Shown here: one piece after another, positions 48,601 to 58,772 of the stretch
Layout of the letters: each line of letters opens with the position of its first letter
How positions within the stretch are numbered: position 1 is the first letter of the stretch
Origin: Citrifermentans bremense R1
Lineage (GTDB): Bacteria > Desulfobacterota > Desulfuromonadia > Geobacterales > Geobacteraceae
Direction: 5' to 3'
Length of the DNA: 64,000 nt
Assembly: GCF_000426865.1 (NCBI RefSeq)
Contig: NZ_KE384581.1
Location: 216,478 to 280,477 of the forward strand
Notes under the pieces: model-generated
Seen by the model: the letters and a program-made list of their open reading frames with translations, nothing else
Database searches by the model: none
What the model was told of the DNA's origin: nothing
Program-made: the position numbers and the translations under genes

Positions 48601-51600
48601 ATGAAGCAGAGATTGATTAACTCCGACTATTTTCCCTTCCAGATACAGATCTCGGCGGATTGCGGCTCGAAGATTGAGCTGCGCGATCTGCTCGAGGAGC
48701 TGGAAGAGGTGCCCGGCATCATATACGCCAGGCGGGTGGCGGCCAAGCTGAACCGCCAGTTGGCCCCGCAGGAAACCCCGGTCCAGCCCGGCCTTTTGCA
48801 TCTATATTCCATCCTGAGCCGGGTTTACCGCTACGTGCTCAGCCAGTACTGCTCCAAACAGCAGCCGGGCATACTGGCGGCCTTGATGGCTCAGGCGGGC
48901 TACCCGGATTTCTCCGGCGAGGCCGGCCGCGCCCTTTACCGTTTCATGGAGCTTTTCCCTTCCCGGCAGATGGTCCTGGGGAACGAAACCCCGGAAGGGC
49001 TATTGGCGCAGGACGGCGACGACCTCTCGCGCCGGCAGGCCTTGACCGCGGAGCTGCTCCTCATGCTCTTAAACGGGGAGAACCGTGCGCTGAACCAGTT
49101 TAGGCGCATCTTCGACGCTTCGGAACTGGCCTCCTCCTCCCCCTACCTCGCCGTGACCCTGGAGCTCGACCGCCGCCTGGCGAAGGCCCCCCCCTTCGAG
49201 CCGGTGGGGGTGGCGCTCACTGAGCTTCTGCGCGCCCCGCTGAAAGCCTCCCCCGACTCCCTTTCCGGCCAGATCGCCTACATCAGGGACAACTGGGCCT
49301 CTTTTCTCCCGCAGGAGCTTCTGGGCGAACTCGTTACCGCTCTCGACATCGTCTCCCAGGAAGGGCGCGCCTTCTTCGGCGGGCCGGGCGAGCCGAAAGT
49401 GCTCAAATTCGGCAGGAACGCGCAGCGCGGCGGCGACGACTATCCCGAGTATGAGCGCTTCTCCCGGGACGCCGACTGGATGGCCAACGTGGTGATGATC
49501 GCGAAGATGGTCTACGTCTGGCTGGGGCAGTTGGCGAAGACCTACCAGACCGAGGTGCGCACGCTGGACCAGATCCCGGATGCCGAGCTGGACCGGCTGT
49601 CGCGCTACGGTTTCTCGGCCCTGTGGCTGATCGGCATCTGGGAGCGCTCCCCTGCCTCCCAGACCATCAAGCGCATCTCCGGGAACCAGGAGGCGATCTC
49701 CTCGGCCTATTCGCTCTACGACTACGTAATCGCGCACGACCTGGGTGGTGAGTGGGCCCTGGAGAACCTGAGAAGGCGCTGCGCCGCGCGCGGCATCAGG
49801 CTTGCCAGCGACATGGTCCCCAACCATACCGGCCTCTACTCCAAGTGGACCGTGGAGCACCCCGACTGGTTCATCCAGCTCGATTACCCCCCCTATCCCG
49901 ACTACCAGTTCAACGGGCCCGACCTCTCCCCCGACGGCCGGGTGGGGCTTTTCATCGAGGACGGATACTGGGACAAGCGCGACGCGGCGGTGGTGTTCAA
50001 GCACCTGGACCGCGGCAACGGCAGGGTGCGCTACATCTATCACGGCAACGACGGCACCAGCACCCCCTGGAACGACACGGCGCAGCTGAACTACCTGATC
50101 CCCGAGGTGCGCGAGGCGGTGATAGGGACCATCCTCCACGTGGCGCGCCAGTTCCCGATCATCCGTTTCGACGCCGCCATGACCCTTGCCAAGAAGCACT
50201 ACCAGCGCCTGTGGTTCCCGCTCCCCGGGCACGGCTCCGGCGTCCCCTCGCGGGCCGAACACGGCATGGACCGCCCCGGTTTCGACGAGGTCTTCCCGGT
50301 CGAGTTCTGGCGCGACGTGGTGGACCGGGTCGCGGTCGAGGCTCCCGACACGCTCCTCCTGGCGGAGGCGTTCTGGCTCATGGAGGGGTACTTCGTGCGC
50401 ACCCTCGGCATGCACCGGGTCTACAACAGCGCCTTCATGAACATGCTGAAGATGGAGGAGAACGCCAAGTACCGGCAGACGATGAAGAACGTGCTGGAGT
50501 TCGAGCCGGAGATTCTGAAGCGCTTCGTCAACTTCATGAACAACCCCGACGAGCGCACCGCCGTAGAGCAGTTCGGCAAGGAAGGGAAGTACTTCGGCGC
50601 GACGGTGCTCCTGGTGACCATGCCGGGGCTCCCCATGATCGGGCACGGACAGATCGAGGGGTTCCACGAGAAGTACGGCATGGAGTACAGGCGGGCCTAC
50701 TGGGACGAGCCGGTGGACGAGCATCTGGTGGCCCGGCACGAGAGCGACATCTTTCCGCTCATGCGCAGGCGCCACATCTTCTCGGGGAGCGAGCAGTTCA
50801 CCCTGTACGACTTCTTCAGCGGCAACAGCGTGAACGAGAACGTCTTCGCCTACTCCAACCGCAACGACGGCGAGCGTGGGCTGATCCTGTTCCACAACGC
50901 CTACGCCTCCACCGCAGGGTGGATCAGGAGCTCTTGCGCCGTGCTCAGGAAGAACGCCGCAGGGGGGACCTCGCTGGTCCAGACCAACCTGGGGGAGGCG
51001 TTGGGCTTCAAGGGGGACGGCCGTCATTACTACTCGTTCCGGGATTACGCCTCGGGGCTTTGCTACTTGAGAAACGGCCGGGACCTCTGCGACCAGGGGC
51101 TTTACGTGGAGATGGGGGGGTACGAGTACCACGCCTTCCTAGACTTCGAGGAGATCTACGACGACGACTTCGGGACCTGGGGCGCGCTTTGCTACCGCAT
51201 GAACGGGGCGGGGGTGGAGAGCATCGAGGAGGAGGTGAAGCAGGTTCGCTACGCCTCGGCCCACGGCGCCCTGCAATCGCTGCTCGCCAAGGCGGCCGCT
51301 GCAGCTAAGGAGCAGGGCGCCACCGCGCAGATCATCCTGTCCCAGCTGGAGCCGCTTCTGGCAGCCTTCTTCAAGGCCCTCGCGCCGCAGGCTCCCGAAA
51401 AAGTGCAGCGCCTTCTGGTGAGCGCTTTCGGAACCGAAGCGGACGACGCGCTGCGGGGGGGAGCGGCCGATCCGGCACGCGCCCCCGGGGACTGGCTCCT
51501 TCTTTGCGCCTATATGGCCCTGCATCGGATCGGCGATCTTTCAGGCGAGGAATCGGCGGAGGTGGTCGATGCGCTGGGCCTGGTGCGCCCGGTGGTGCAC

Positions 51601-51957
51601 GCCTTTCACGCGCTTCCCCCCGCCGAGCCGGAGGAGGCGGCAGACCTCTCGCCGGACGCTTACGGGAAGCTTTTGCGGGTGCTTTTGCGCCATGACTCCT
51701 TCTTCTCGCGCTGCCGCGAGCTTGGGGTGCTGAAGAGCTGTGCGGCGCTTTTCTCCGACCCGCCGGCGGCCGGGTTCGTCTACCTGCATGAAAGCGCGGG
51801 GGTGCAGTGGTTCAACAAGGAGCGCTTCGAGCTCCTGCTCGATTGGTTACTGAAGCTGGACGAGGACCGTGCGCTGCACGGGATGCTCAAAGAGAGTGCT
51901 GCGGTCGCCGGCTACCGGCTCGATGAGCTAATTAAAATCTTGGGGTCTCCTTCCTGA
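48601..51957 (+). CDS. Large GH13 alpha-amylase family protein
   Basis: An 1118-residue protein with a central glycoside hydrolase 13 barrel (about 300-780) and long N- and C-terminal extensions of unknown fold. GH13 regions visible: DMVPNHTG (region I), IIRFDAAMTLAKKHYQR (region II with the nucleophile Asp), LLLAEAFWLMEGYF (region III with the acid/base Glu), and the MPGLPMIGHGQIEG end. It is not secreted. A role in glycogen or maltosaccharide metabolism is likely, but the specificity cannot be read. It stands alone, with GAGGT before the ATG. Confidence 0.85.
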   Translation: MKQRLINSDYFPFQIQISADCGSKIELRDLLEELEEVPGIIYARRVAAKLNRQLAPQETPVQPGLLHLYSILSRVYRYVLSQYCSKQQPGILAALMAQAGYPDFSGEAGRALYRFMELFPSRQMVLGNETPEGLLAQDGDDLSRRQALTAELLLMLLNGENRALNQFRRIFDASELASSSPYLAVTLELDRRLAKAPPFEPVGVALTELLRAPLKASPDSLSGQIAYIRDNWASFLPQELLGELVTALDIVSQEGRAFFGGPGEPKVLKFGRNAQRGGDDYPEYERFSRDADWMANVVMIAKMVYVWLGQLAKTYQTEVRTLDQIPDAELDRLSRYGFSALWLIGIWERSPASQTIKRISGNQEAISSAYSLYDYVIAHDLGGEWALENLRRRCAARGIRLASDMVPNHTGLYSKWTVEHPDWFIQLDYPPYPDYQFNGPDLSPDGRVGLFIEDGYWDKRDAAVVFKHLDRGNGRVRYIYHGNDGTSTPWNDTAQLNYLIPEVREAVIGTILHVARQFPIIRFDAAMTLAKKHYQRLWFPLPGHGSGVPSRAEHGMDRPGFDEVFPVEFWRDVVDRVAVEAPDTLLLAEAFWLMEGYFVRTLGMHRVYNSAFMNMLKMEENAKYRQTMKNVLEFEPEILKRFVNFMNNPDERTAVEQFGKEGKYFGATVLLVTMPGLPMIGHGQIEGFHEKYGMEYRRAYWDEPVDEHLVARHESDIFPLMRRRHIFSGSEQFTLYDFFSGNSVNENVFAYSNRNDGERGLILFHNAYASTAGWIRSSCAVLRKNAAGGTSLVQTNLGEALGFKGDGRHYYSFRDYASGLCYLRNGRDLCDQGLYVEMGGYEYHAFLDFEEIYDDDFGTWGALCYRMNGAGVESIEEEVKQVRYASAHGALQSLLAKAAAAAKEQGATAQIILSQLEPLLAAFFKALAPQAPEKVQRLLVSAFGTEADDALRGGAADPARAPGDWLLLCAYMALHRIGDLSGEESAEVVDALGLVRPVVHAFHALPPAEPEEAADLSPDAYGKLLRVLLRHDSFFSRCRELGVLKSCAALFSDPPAAGFVYLHESAGVQWFNKERFELLLDWLLKLDEDRALHGMLKESAAVAGYRLDELIKILGSPS

Positions 51958-52049
51958 TTTTTCGTTTTAACCTGATAAACTCGAAGGCTGGCGCTTGACC
52001 ACGCGGGGCGTCCTATCTATCGGCGGTACTAACGTGGAAGGAGAAACCA

Positions 52050-52829
52050 ATGGCGGTCATCAGTACCCAGTTGCAGGACAATATCGGGACCATCACATTC
52101 AACGATCCGGACCACAGAAACGCCTTGAGCGGCGTGCTGATAGACGAGATGCTGCAGTCGATCGGCGCACTGCAGAAGGGGAAGATGCGGGTGCTGGTGA
52201 TCCGGGCGCCCAAGGGATCGAAGGTCTGGTCGGCGGGGCACGACGTGCACGAGTTGCCCATGCCCGGCCGCGACCCGCTGGCCTACAACGACCCGCTGGT
52301 CACCGTCTTGAGGTCGATCCAGTCGCTTCCCATACCGGTGATCGCCATGATCGAGGGAAGCGTTTGGGGCGGCGCCTGCGACCTGGCGCTTTCCTGCGAC
52401 ATCCTGATCGGCTGCCACAGTTCCACCTTCTGCATGACCCCCGCGAAGATCGGGGTCCCCTACAACGTCTCGGGCATCCTGCATTTCATGAACATCATGG
52501 GGGTCAACTTCGCCAAGGAGATGTTCTTCACGGCGGAGCCGCTCTCGGCGGAGGAGGCGGTTAGGGCGGGCCTTTTGAACCACCTGGTGGAGAGCGAAAA
52601 GCTTGAGGAATTCACCTACGCCATGGCGGCCAAGATCACCAGGAACAGCCCGCTCAGCATCGGGGTGATCAAAGAGCAGATCCGGCTCCTGGCGAGCGCC
52701 CACCCGCTTTCCCCGCTCACCTTCGAGAGGGTGCAGGGGCTGCGCCGCACTGTGTACGACAGCAAGGACTACGCGGAGGGGATCAAGGCGTTCCTGGAAA
52801 AGCGGACGCCGGTGTTCAGCGGCGAGTAG
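52050..52829 (+). CDS. scpB: Methylmalonyl-CoA decarboxylase-like crotonase
   Basis: Crotonase-fold enzyme of 259 residues, closest to ScpB/YgfG, which decarboxylates methylmalonyl-CoA to propionyl-CoA. ScpB-specific stretches are RAPKGSKVWSAGHDVHELP, GRDPLAYNDPL, EGSVWGGACDLALSCD (oxyanion hole), TPAKIGVPYN, and RVQGLRRTVYDSKDY at the end. Ribosome site AAGGAG. The symbol is by resemblance; a general enoyl-CoA hydratase is less likely. A terminator follows at 52947. Confidence 0.85.
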   Translation: MAVISTQLQDNIGTITFNDPDHRNALSGVLIDEMLQSIGALQKGKMRVLVIRAPKGSKVWSAGHDVHELPMPGRDPLAYNDPLVTVLRSIQSLPIPVIAMIEGSVWGGACDLALSCDILIGCHSSTFCMTPAKIGVPYNVSGILHFMNIMGVNFAKEMFFTAEPLSAEEAVRAGLLNHLVESEKLEEFTYAMAAKITRNSPLSIGVIKEQIRLLASAHPLSPLTFERVQGLRRTVYDSKDYAEGIKAFLEKRTPVFSGE

Positions 52830-52869
52830 TAATGCCCGGCCCCTGTCGCCATGTAGGGCCAGGGATGTC

Positions 52870-52905
52870 TCACCCCTGCCTTGTGGGAGAGGGGCTGGGG
52901 TGAGG
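52870..52905. repeat. Short REP-like palindrome
   Basis: CTCACCCC and GGGGTGAG arms flank a GTGGGAGAGG core. It resembles the outer arms of the composite repeat at 39741-39965. Confidence 0.5.
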
Positions 52906-52946
52906 GCGGCGCCAAGGCGAGCCGCACGCATCACCTGAAACGCAGA

Positions 52947-52980
52947 AGGGCCAGGCAAAACGCCTGGCCCTCTTGTTTTT
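52947..52980. terminator. Intrinsic terminator between scpB and the RCKP gene
   Basis: AGGGCCAGGC (52947-52956), loop AAAAC and GCCTGGCCCT (52962-52971), then CTTGTTTTT. Confidence 0.9.
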
Positions 52981-53005
52981 GGATTTCTTCCGGGATAATT
53001 CCGGA

Positions 53006-53113
53006 TTACTCCTCTTTCTCGAAGTTCCCCTTTTCCTGGCACTGCGGGCACTTTTGAGGCTTGCATCTTCCTTCCTTGGTGAACCCGCAGCTCTTGCATT
53101 TCCAATTTGCCAT
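53006..53113 (-). CDS. RCKP-type rubredoxin-like mini protein
   Basis: A 35-residue protein with two cysteine pairs (CKSCG and CPQC) plus the RCKPQKC motif in between, matching small rubredoxin-like RCKP proteins. Iron or zinc binding is likely. AGGAGGA lies six bases before the ATG. It is in the same direction as, and 10 bases after, the M16 peptidase gene at 53124, so probably cotranscribed. Function unknown. Confidence 0.85.
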   Translation of the reverse strand: MANWKCKSCGFTKEGRCKPQKCPQCQEKGNFEKEE

Positions 53114-53123
53114 GGTCTTCCTC

Positions 53124-54611
53124 CTATTTGTTGTTGTTCAGCTTTATTTCCTGCACCGTCCCGAACAAGGAAAGCGGCTGGTCGAACTTCTTCTCATTTC
53201 CTACCACCACCAGTTTCATGGCGTCCGGGCGCAGGTACTGCCTGGCCACCCTCAGTACGTCGGCGCGGGTGACGCGGGCGATGTTGTCGCGGTAGTGCTC
53301 CAGGTACCCTTCCGGGTAGCCGTAGAACTCGAGTCTCGCCTGCTGGTTCACCACCGTGCTGCTGCGGTCGAACCCGAAGATGAAGGAGTTGATGATGGAG
53401 TCCTTGGCGAGCTTCAGTTCCTCGTCCGAGACCTCCGCCTGCGTCATGCCGGTGATGATGGCGTTGAGCAGTGTGATCGCCTTGGCGGTCGATTCCGACT
53501 TGGTCTCGGTCTCGGCCACAAACGACCCCTTGAAGCGCCGCCCGACCTCGAAGTAGCTGTCCACGTTGTAGGCAAGTCCCTGGTTGGAGCGGATCTCCTG
53601 GGTCAGCCTGGAAGTGAAGCCGCCCCCCAGGATATAGTCCATCACCTTGATCGCGTAGAGGTCCGGGTTGTTCTTGTCGATGCCCAGGTGCCCCATCCGG
53701 ATCACCGACTGGTTCACGTCCTTTTGCACGTGCAGCACGGCCGGGGTCAGCTCCTCGCTTGGTTTCGGGACCGGCGGGAAAGGCGCGGTCCGGTTGGGCC
53801 AGTCGGCGAAGAGTTTTTCGAGGTTTTGCAGCAGCTTTTCGCGGTCGAAGTCGCCGGAGACGGCGAGTATCATGTTGGCGGGGTAGAAATAACGCTTCTG
53901 GAACTCGACCATGTCTTCGCGGGTGACGGCCTTCACCGTGGCGATGGTCGGTATGCGCCCCAGCGGATGGTCTGCATAGATAGCGCGGGCCAACTCGCGC
54001 CCGGCGATCTCCTTGGGGTCGTCGTTTTGCCGGCGGATACCCTCAAAGGCGTGGCTCTTGGCGATCTCGACCCGCGCCGGATCGAACGCCGGCTCCTTGA
54101 GGATCTCGGCGAAAAGCGCCAGGGTCTTGTCCAAGTTGACGCTCAGGGTCGAGAAGGAAACCCCTGCGTGGTCGGAGTTGATGGAGGATTCGATGGAGGA
54201 GGCCATGAACTCCAGCTCGCGGTCCAACTGCTCGGGCGGGGTCTTCAGCGTCCCTCCGCTTCTGAGCACCGCGCCGGTCAGGGCGGCAAGCCCCACCTTC
54301 TCCTTCGGCTCGTAGATGCTCCCGGCGTTCAGGTACGCGGTCAGGTTTACGATGGGGAGTTCGCGGTCCTGCAAAAGGTAGACGATCATGCCGTTTTTGA
54401 GCTGGACCCGGTCGCTCTTGGGGAGCTTGAAGTTAAGAGGCGGGAAGCTCATGTTGCGTGGCTGCGCCAGCTGTTGCGCCTGCGGGGCGTCGGGTTTCGC
54501 AGCGCTTCCCTGCATGGTGCTGCAGCCGGCGGTAAAGGCCAGCAGTATCCCAAAGAGCGTCAACCTCGCTTGGCTTTTCTTGTTAAACAAGCTGTTTCCG
54601 AATGAAATCAT
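53124..54611 (-). CDS. M16 peptidase-like lipoprotein, non-catalytic
   Basis: A 495-residue protein of the M16 (insulinase/processing peptidase) family with a lipobox (FTAGC, Cys near residue 30), so a predicted outer- or inner-membrane lipoprotein. The inverted zinc motif HxxEH is missing. The equivalent stretch reads GLAALTGAVLRSGG. The later RxxY-type region (GFTSRLTQEIRSNQGLAY) is kept. As in other bacteria, it should pair with the catalytic copy encoded 43 bases upstream. Confidence 0.92.
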   Translation of the reverse strand: MISFGNSLFNKKSQARLTLFGILLAFTAGCSTMQGSAAKPDAPQAQQLAQPRNMSFPPLNFKLPKSDRVQLKNGMIVYLLQDRELPIVNLTAYLNAGSIYEPKEKVGLAALTGAVLRSGGTLKTPPEQLDRELEFMASSIESSINSDHAGVSFSTLSVNLDKTLALFAEILKEPAFDPARVEIAKSHAFEGIRRQNDDPKEIAGRELARAIYADHPLGRIPTIATVKAVTREDMVEFQKRYFYPANMILAVSGDFDREKLLQNLEKLFADWPNRTAPFPPVPKPSEELTPAVLHVQKDVNQSVIRMGHLGIDKNNPDLYAIKVMDYILGGGFTSRLTQEIRSNQGLAYNVDSYFEVGRRFKGSFVAETETKSESTAKAITLLNAIITGMTQAEVSDEELKLAKDSIINSFIFGFDRSSTVVNQQARLEFYGYPEGYLEHYRDNIARVTRADVLRVARQYLRPDAMKLVVVGNEKKFDQPLSLFGTVQEIKLNNNK

Positions 54612-54654
54612 TACTTATGGTCCCCTTGTCGAATTGCAGTGGGATTCTCTATGG

Positions 54655-56139
54655 CTACTGGGCCTTCGGGGTGATGAAGCCTACGTTCCTGTTCTCGCGC
54701 GTGAAGTACTGCTTGGCCACCCGTATCACGTCCTCGGGGGTGATACGGGCTACCTTCTGGCGATGCTCGATGAGGTAGCGCCAGGTGCCTGCGATCGCCT
54801 CGTATTCGGTCAGGTTTCTGGCGAGGCCGCCGTTGGACGCCATCTGGCGCGATTCCTCGAACTCCAGGTGGTTCAGGATCTGCTGCAGCTCGTCTTTCGT
54901 CATAGGCTCAGTCTTCAGCCGCTCCAGCTCCTCGTAGATCGCCGCCTCGACCTCCGCCACCGTGTGCGGCGCCCTGGGGGTAGCGTTGATGATGAAAAGG
55001 TTAGGATAGCGGCTTCCGGGTGCGCCGAAGGAGGAGACCGAGGTGGCCAGCTTCTTCTCCAGCACGAGCTTCTTGTAAAGCCTGGAGGTGCGGCCGTCGG
55101 TCAGCAGCATGTCGATCGCGTCGAACACGTAGTCGTCCGGGGCGGGAAGGGTCGGCTTGTGGAACCCGACCATCAACTCCGGCTCGGCATCCCCGACCAC
55201 CTCGGTCCGCTTCTCGCCCGCCTGTTCCGGTTCCTCCACGGCAACCGGTGGGACCGGCGTCCCCGGAGGTATGTTCCCGAAGTATTTCTCCACCAGCGCG
55301 ATCGCCTTCTGGGGGTCTATGTCCCCCACCAGCGCGACGATGGCGTTATTGGGGGCGTAGTACTTGTGCAGGAAGTTCTCCGCCTTGGTCCTGGTCAGGT
55401 TCTCTATGTCCGACATCCAGCCGATGGTCGGCTGGCCGTTGGGATGCGCGTTGAAGGCGTCGGCGATGAAGGTCTCCCAGAGTTTCCCCTGGGGCTCGGC
55501 GTCATACGAACGCCGCCGCTCCTCCATCACCACGTTTCTTTCGGTGTAGAACTCCCTGAGCACCGCGTTCTGCATCCGGTCGCTCTCGATGCTGGCCCAG
55601 AGTTCCAGCTTGTTGGAGGGGAGATTGATCAGGTAGGTGGTCCCGTCCTTGCTGGTGAAGGCGTTGTAGCCCGACCCGCCGTTTCGGGCGTAGATGTCGG
55701 CAAACTCCTCCTTAACCACGTACTTCTCCGCCTCCTTCTCCAGGCGTGCCAGTTCCGCGGTCAGTTGTTCGATCCGCTTCGGGTCGGCCTGATCCCTCTT
55801 GATTCTCTCCGCCATCAGCTTCTGGGCCGTAGCCTCGATCCGGTCCAGGACCGGCTTTTCAGCAGCATAGTCCCGGGTCCCGAGCGTTTTGGTCCCCTTG
55901 AAAAGCATGTGTTCCAGCAGGTGGGCCAGGCCGCGCTCGTCGCTGCGCTCGTCCACGCTCCCCACCCTGAAACGGATCCAGGCCGCGACGGTGGGGGAGG
56001 TGTGACGCTCCACCATGAGGAGCTTCATCCCGTTTTTCAGGGTGTGTTCCTGCACCCGCTCCGCGAGCCCCTGTGCGAAGCTGGTGGCGGCGCCGGCGAC
56101 AATGGCGAGAACGACGACGCATCTTGATATGGTCTTCAT
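54655..56139 (-). CDS. M16 zinc peptidase, catalytic subunit
   Basis: A 494-residue secreted M16 metalloprotease. The signal peptide (1-23, ending SFAQG) precedes an intact zinc motif HLLEH at about residue 89, with a downstream conserved Glu in the EEFADIYARNG region. A longer helical insertion (about 105-165) follows. C-terminal half includes the substrate-binding RLYKKLVLEKKLA region. With the lipoprotein partner it probably degrades periplasmic peptides. Confidence 0.93.
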   Translation of the reverse strand: MKTISRCVVVLAIVAGAATSFAQGLAERVQEHTLKNGMKLLMVERHTSPTVAAWIRFRVGSVDERSDERGLAHLLEHMLFKGTKTLGTRDYAAEKPVLDRIEATAQKLMAERIKRDQADPKRIEQLTAELARLEKEAEKYVVKEEFADIYARNGGSGYNAFTSKDGTTYLINLPSNKLELWASIESDRMQNAVLREFYTERNVVMEERRRSYDAEPQGKLWETFIADAFNAHPNGQPTIGWMSDIENLTRTKAENFLHKYYAPNNAIVALVGDIDPQKAIALVEKYFGNIPPGTPVPPVAVEEPEQAGEKRTEVVGDAEPELMVGFHKPTLPAPDDYVFDAIDMLLTDGRTSRLYKKLVLEKKLATSVSSFGAPGSRYPNLFIINATPRAPHTVAEVEAAIYEELERLKTEPMTKDELQQILNHLEFEESRQMASNGGLARNLTEYEAIAGTWRYLIEHRQKVARITPEDVIRVAKQYFTRENRNVGFITPKAQ

Positions 56140-56302
56140 GACTACCTCAGCTTGGTCCGTTTAATGTGAAGCGAACAAAAAGATAGCATTTGTCCTGTTG
56201 AAGCGCAAGGGGGGAGGGGGGCTTAAAGATGCTGGGAGAATAGCTTGGGGATGGCGGGGACATCCCCCCTCGCCCAACTGGGTGGGGAGGGGGGGCGATT
56301 TG

Positions 56303-58687
56303 TTATTGAGGAGGAGGCGCTCCCGCCGGAGTACGGGCAGAAGTGGCGGCGGTAGGAGCAGGGGAAGTGGGGTTGAGAGCCTGAACGAACACCTCGCGGA
56401 TATCCTCTACGAAGAAGAATTCCAGTTCGTTCTTCACGTTCTCGGGGATGTCCTCAAGGTCCTTCTTGTTCTTGGCGGGGGCCAGCACCTTCTTCACCCC
56501 GGCGCGCCGCGCGGCCAGCACCTTCTCCTTGAGCCCGCCGATGGCGAGGACCCGCCCGGTGAGGCTCATCTCGCCGGTCATGGCCACGTCCCTTCGCGCT
56601 GCGCGTCCGGAGAAGAGCGAGACGATTGCGGTGGCCATGGTGATCCCGGCGGAAGGGCCGTCCTTGGGGATGCTCCCGGCCGGGACGTGAATGTGGAGCG
56701 TGGTCTCGTCGAACATCTTCTTGTCGATACCGAGTTCAGCGCAGTTGGCCTTCACGAAGGAAAGCGCGGCCCGCACCGATTCCTTCATCACCTCGCCCAG
56801 CGATCCGGTGAGGATCAGGTCCTCTTTTCCCTTCATCTTGGTCGCTTCCACGAAGATGATGTCCCCGCCGCTTTCGGTCCAGGCAAGCCCCGTCGCCACG
56901 CCGACCCGGTCCTTTTCCGAGGCGACCTCGTCGAAGAACTTCGGCGCACCCAAGAGCTCCGAGACGGTTTCTGGATCGACCATGGGGCGCACCTTCTTCC
57001 CTTGGGCCACTTCCTTGGCGATCTTGCGGCAGATGGAGGCTATGTTGCGTTGCAGGTTCCTGACGCCGGCCTCGCGGGTGTAGTCGTGGGTGACCCGGTA
57101 GATGGCCTCGTCGGTGAACTGGGGCGCCATGCTGGCGAGCCCGTTCTCCTCGACCTCGCGTGCGACCAGATAGCTCTTGGCTATGTTCAGCTTCTCCTCG
57201 TCGGTGTACCCGGAAAGGGTGATCACCTCCATCCTGTCCTTGAGCGGCGCGGGGATGGGGTCGAGCTGGTTTGCCGTGGTGATGAACATCACGTTGGTAA
57301 GGTCGAACGGGACGTCCAGGTAGTGGTCCGTGAAGGAGAAGTTCTGCTCGGGGTCGAGCACTTCGAGGAGCGCGCTGGCCGGGTCGCCCCGGAAATCCGC
57401 GCCGATCTTGTCTACTTCGTCCAGCATGAAGACGGGGTTGTTGGAGCCAGCCCGGTTGATCTCCTGGATGATGCGCCCCGGAAGCGCGCCGATGTAGGTG
57501 CGCCGGTGCCCCCTGATCTCGGCCTCGTCGCGCATGCCGCCCAAAGAGATCCTGATGAATTTGCGTCCCAGCGTTCTTGCGATCGACTTCCCGAGGCTGG
57601 TCTTGCCGACGCCCGGAGGGCCCACGAAGCAGAGGATCGGACCCTTCATCTTGTCCTTGAGCGACCGGACCGCCAGGTATTCCAGTATGCGTTCCTTCAC
57701 CTTCTTCAGGTCGTAGTGGTCCTCGTTGAGGATGGTCTCGGCCTGGTTGATGTCACGGTTGTCCGGGGTGCTGACCTGCCAGGGGATGGTGGTCAGGTAG
57801 TCGAGGTAGGTGCGGGAGACAGTGTACTCGGGGGAGGCCGGGTTGATCCGCTCCAGCCTGCGCATCTCCTTTTCCGCGATCCTGCGCACGTCCTCGGGCA
57901 TATGGGCGCTTTCGACTTTGGACCTCAGTTCGTTCGCCTCGCCCAGCCTGGAGTCCTCCTCCCCCAGTTCCTCCTGGATCTGCTTCATCTGCTCGCGCAG
58001 CAGGAACTCTTTCTGGCTCTTCCCGACCTTCTTGGTTACCTCAGCCTGCACCTCACCTTTGATCTGCAGGCGCTGGACCTCGTTGGTCAGGTGCATGTAG
58101 ACCTTTTTCAGCCGCTCCAGTGGATCTAAGGTTTCCAGGAGCTTCTGCAGTTCATCGATGGGGAGGTTCAGGTAGAGTGCCACCAGGTCGGAAAGGCGCG
58201 CCGGGTTGTCGATGAAGTCGATCATCTTCATGACATCGTCGGGGAGGGGGCGGCCGTAGGAGAGGGCGATCTTGAGGAGGGCGTTGAGGCTTCCTACCAG
58301 CGCCTCGGACACCATGGACTTTTCGGCGAACTCGCGCACCGGTTCCAGCCTGGAGAGCGCCACCGGCGTCTGCTGCACGATGGCCAGCACCCTGACCCTG
58401 ATCACCCCTTCGAGGACGACCTTGGCTCCGCCGCCGGCCAGTTTGTTGATCTGCATCACCTTGCACAGTGTGCCGATTTCATGCAGCGCCGGAAACAACT
58501 CTCCGGTCGGCTCTTCGCGGAGTTTGACCAGTGCCACCAGGTTGTTGAACAGCACCGCTTCCTCGAATGGAGGCATGTCCTCCTGTTTGAGGAAAATGGT
58601 GAAGACCATGTATGGAAAGGCAATGATTTCCCGCAAGGGATAAAGCGGGACGATCTCCGGCATATTTATGGTGATGTTCTCTGTCAT
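56303..58687 (-). CDS. lon: ATP-dependent Lon protease
   Basis: A 794-residue Lon protease that degrades damaged and regulatory proteins in the cytoplasm. N-terminal substrate domain (PLYPLREIIAFPYMV), AAA+ module (Walker A GPPGVGKTSLGKSIA near 360, Walker B PVFMLDEVDKIG) and protease domain with the Ser in PKDGPSAGIT (near 683) and the catalytic Lys about 43 residues later in GGLKEKVLAA. The C-terminal tail is Pro/Thr/Ala-rich and non-conserved. Other Lon paralogs may exist elsewhere. Confidence 0.97.
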   Translation of the reverse strand: MTENITINMPEIVPLYPLREIIAFPYMVFTIFLKQEDMPPFEEAVLFNNLVALVKLREEPTGELFPALHEIGTLCKVMQINKLAGGGAKVVLEGVIRVRVLAIVQQTPVALSRLEPVREFAEKSMVSEALVGSLNALLKIALSYGRPLPDDVMKMIDFIDNPARLSDLVALYLNLPIDELQKLLETLDPLERLKKVYMHLTNEVQRLQIKGEVQAEVTKKVGKSQKEFLLREQMKQIQEELGEEDSRLGEANELRSKVESAHMPEDVRRIAEKEMRRLERINPASPEYTVSRTYLDYLTTIPWQVSTPDNRDINQAETILNEDHYDLKKVKERILEYLAVRSLKDKMKGPILCFVGPPGVGKTSLGKSIARTLGRKFIRISLGGMRDEAEIRGHRRTYIGALPGRIIQEINRAGSNNPVFMLDEVDKIGADFRGDPASALLEVLDPEQNFSFTDHYLDVPFDLTNVMFITTANQLDPIPAPLKDRMEVITLSGYTDEEKLNIAKSYLVAREVEENGLASMAPQFTDEAIYRVTHDYTREAGVRNLQRNIASICRKIAKEVAQGKKVRPMVDPETVSELLGAPKFFDEVASEKDRVGVATGLAWTESGGDIIFVEATKMKGKEDLILTGSLGEVMKESVRAALSFVKANCAELGIDKKMFDETTLHIHVPAGSIPKDGPSAGITMATAIVSLFSGRAARRDVAMTGEMSLTGRVLAIGGLKEKVLAARRAGVKKVLAPAKNKKDLEDIPENVKNELEFFFVEDIREVFVQALNPTSPAPTAATSARTPAGAPPPQ

Positions 58688-58772
58688 GGCGGGTTCCAGG
58701 TGTTTTTGTTAGGGGTTTTGAAAACTTAAATAGAGTACTGGAACCCTTTGCTGTGTCAACCGCGACTGCCGT

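Noticed and set aside
54388..56127. A long plus-strand frame across the two M16 genes.
   Set aside because: Shadow of two well-conserved peptidase genes; the translation is low complexity and motif-free.
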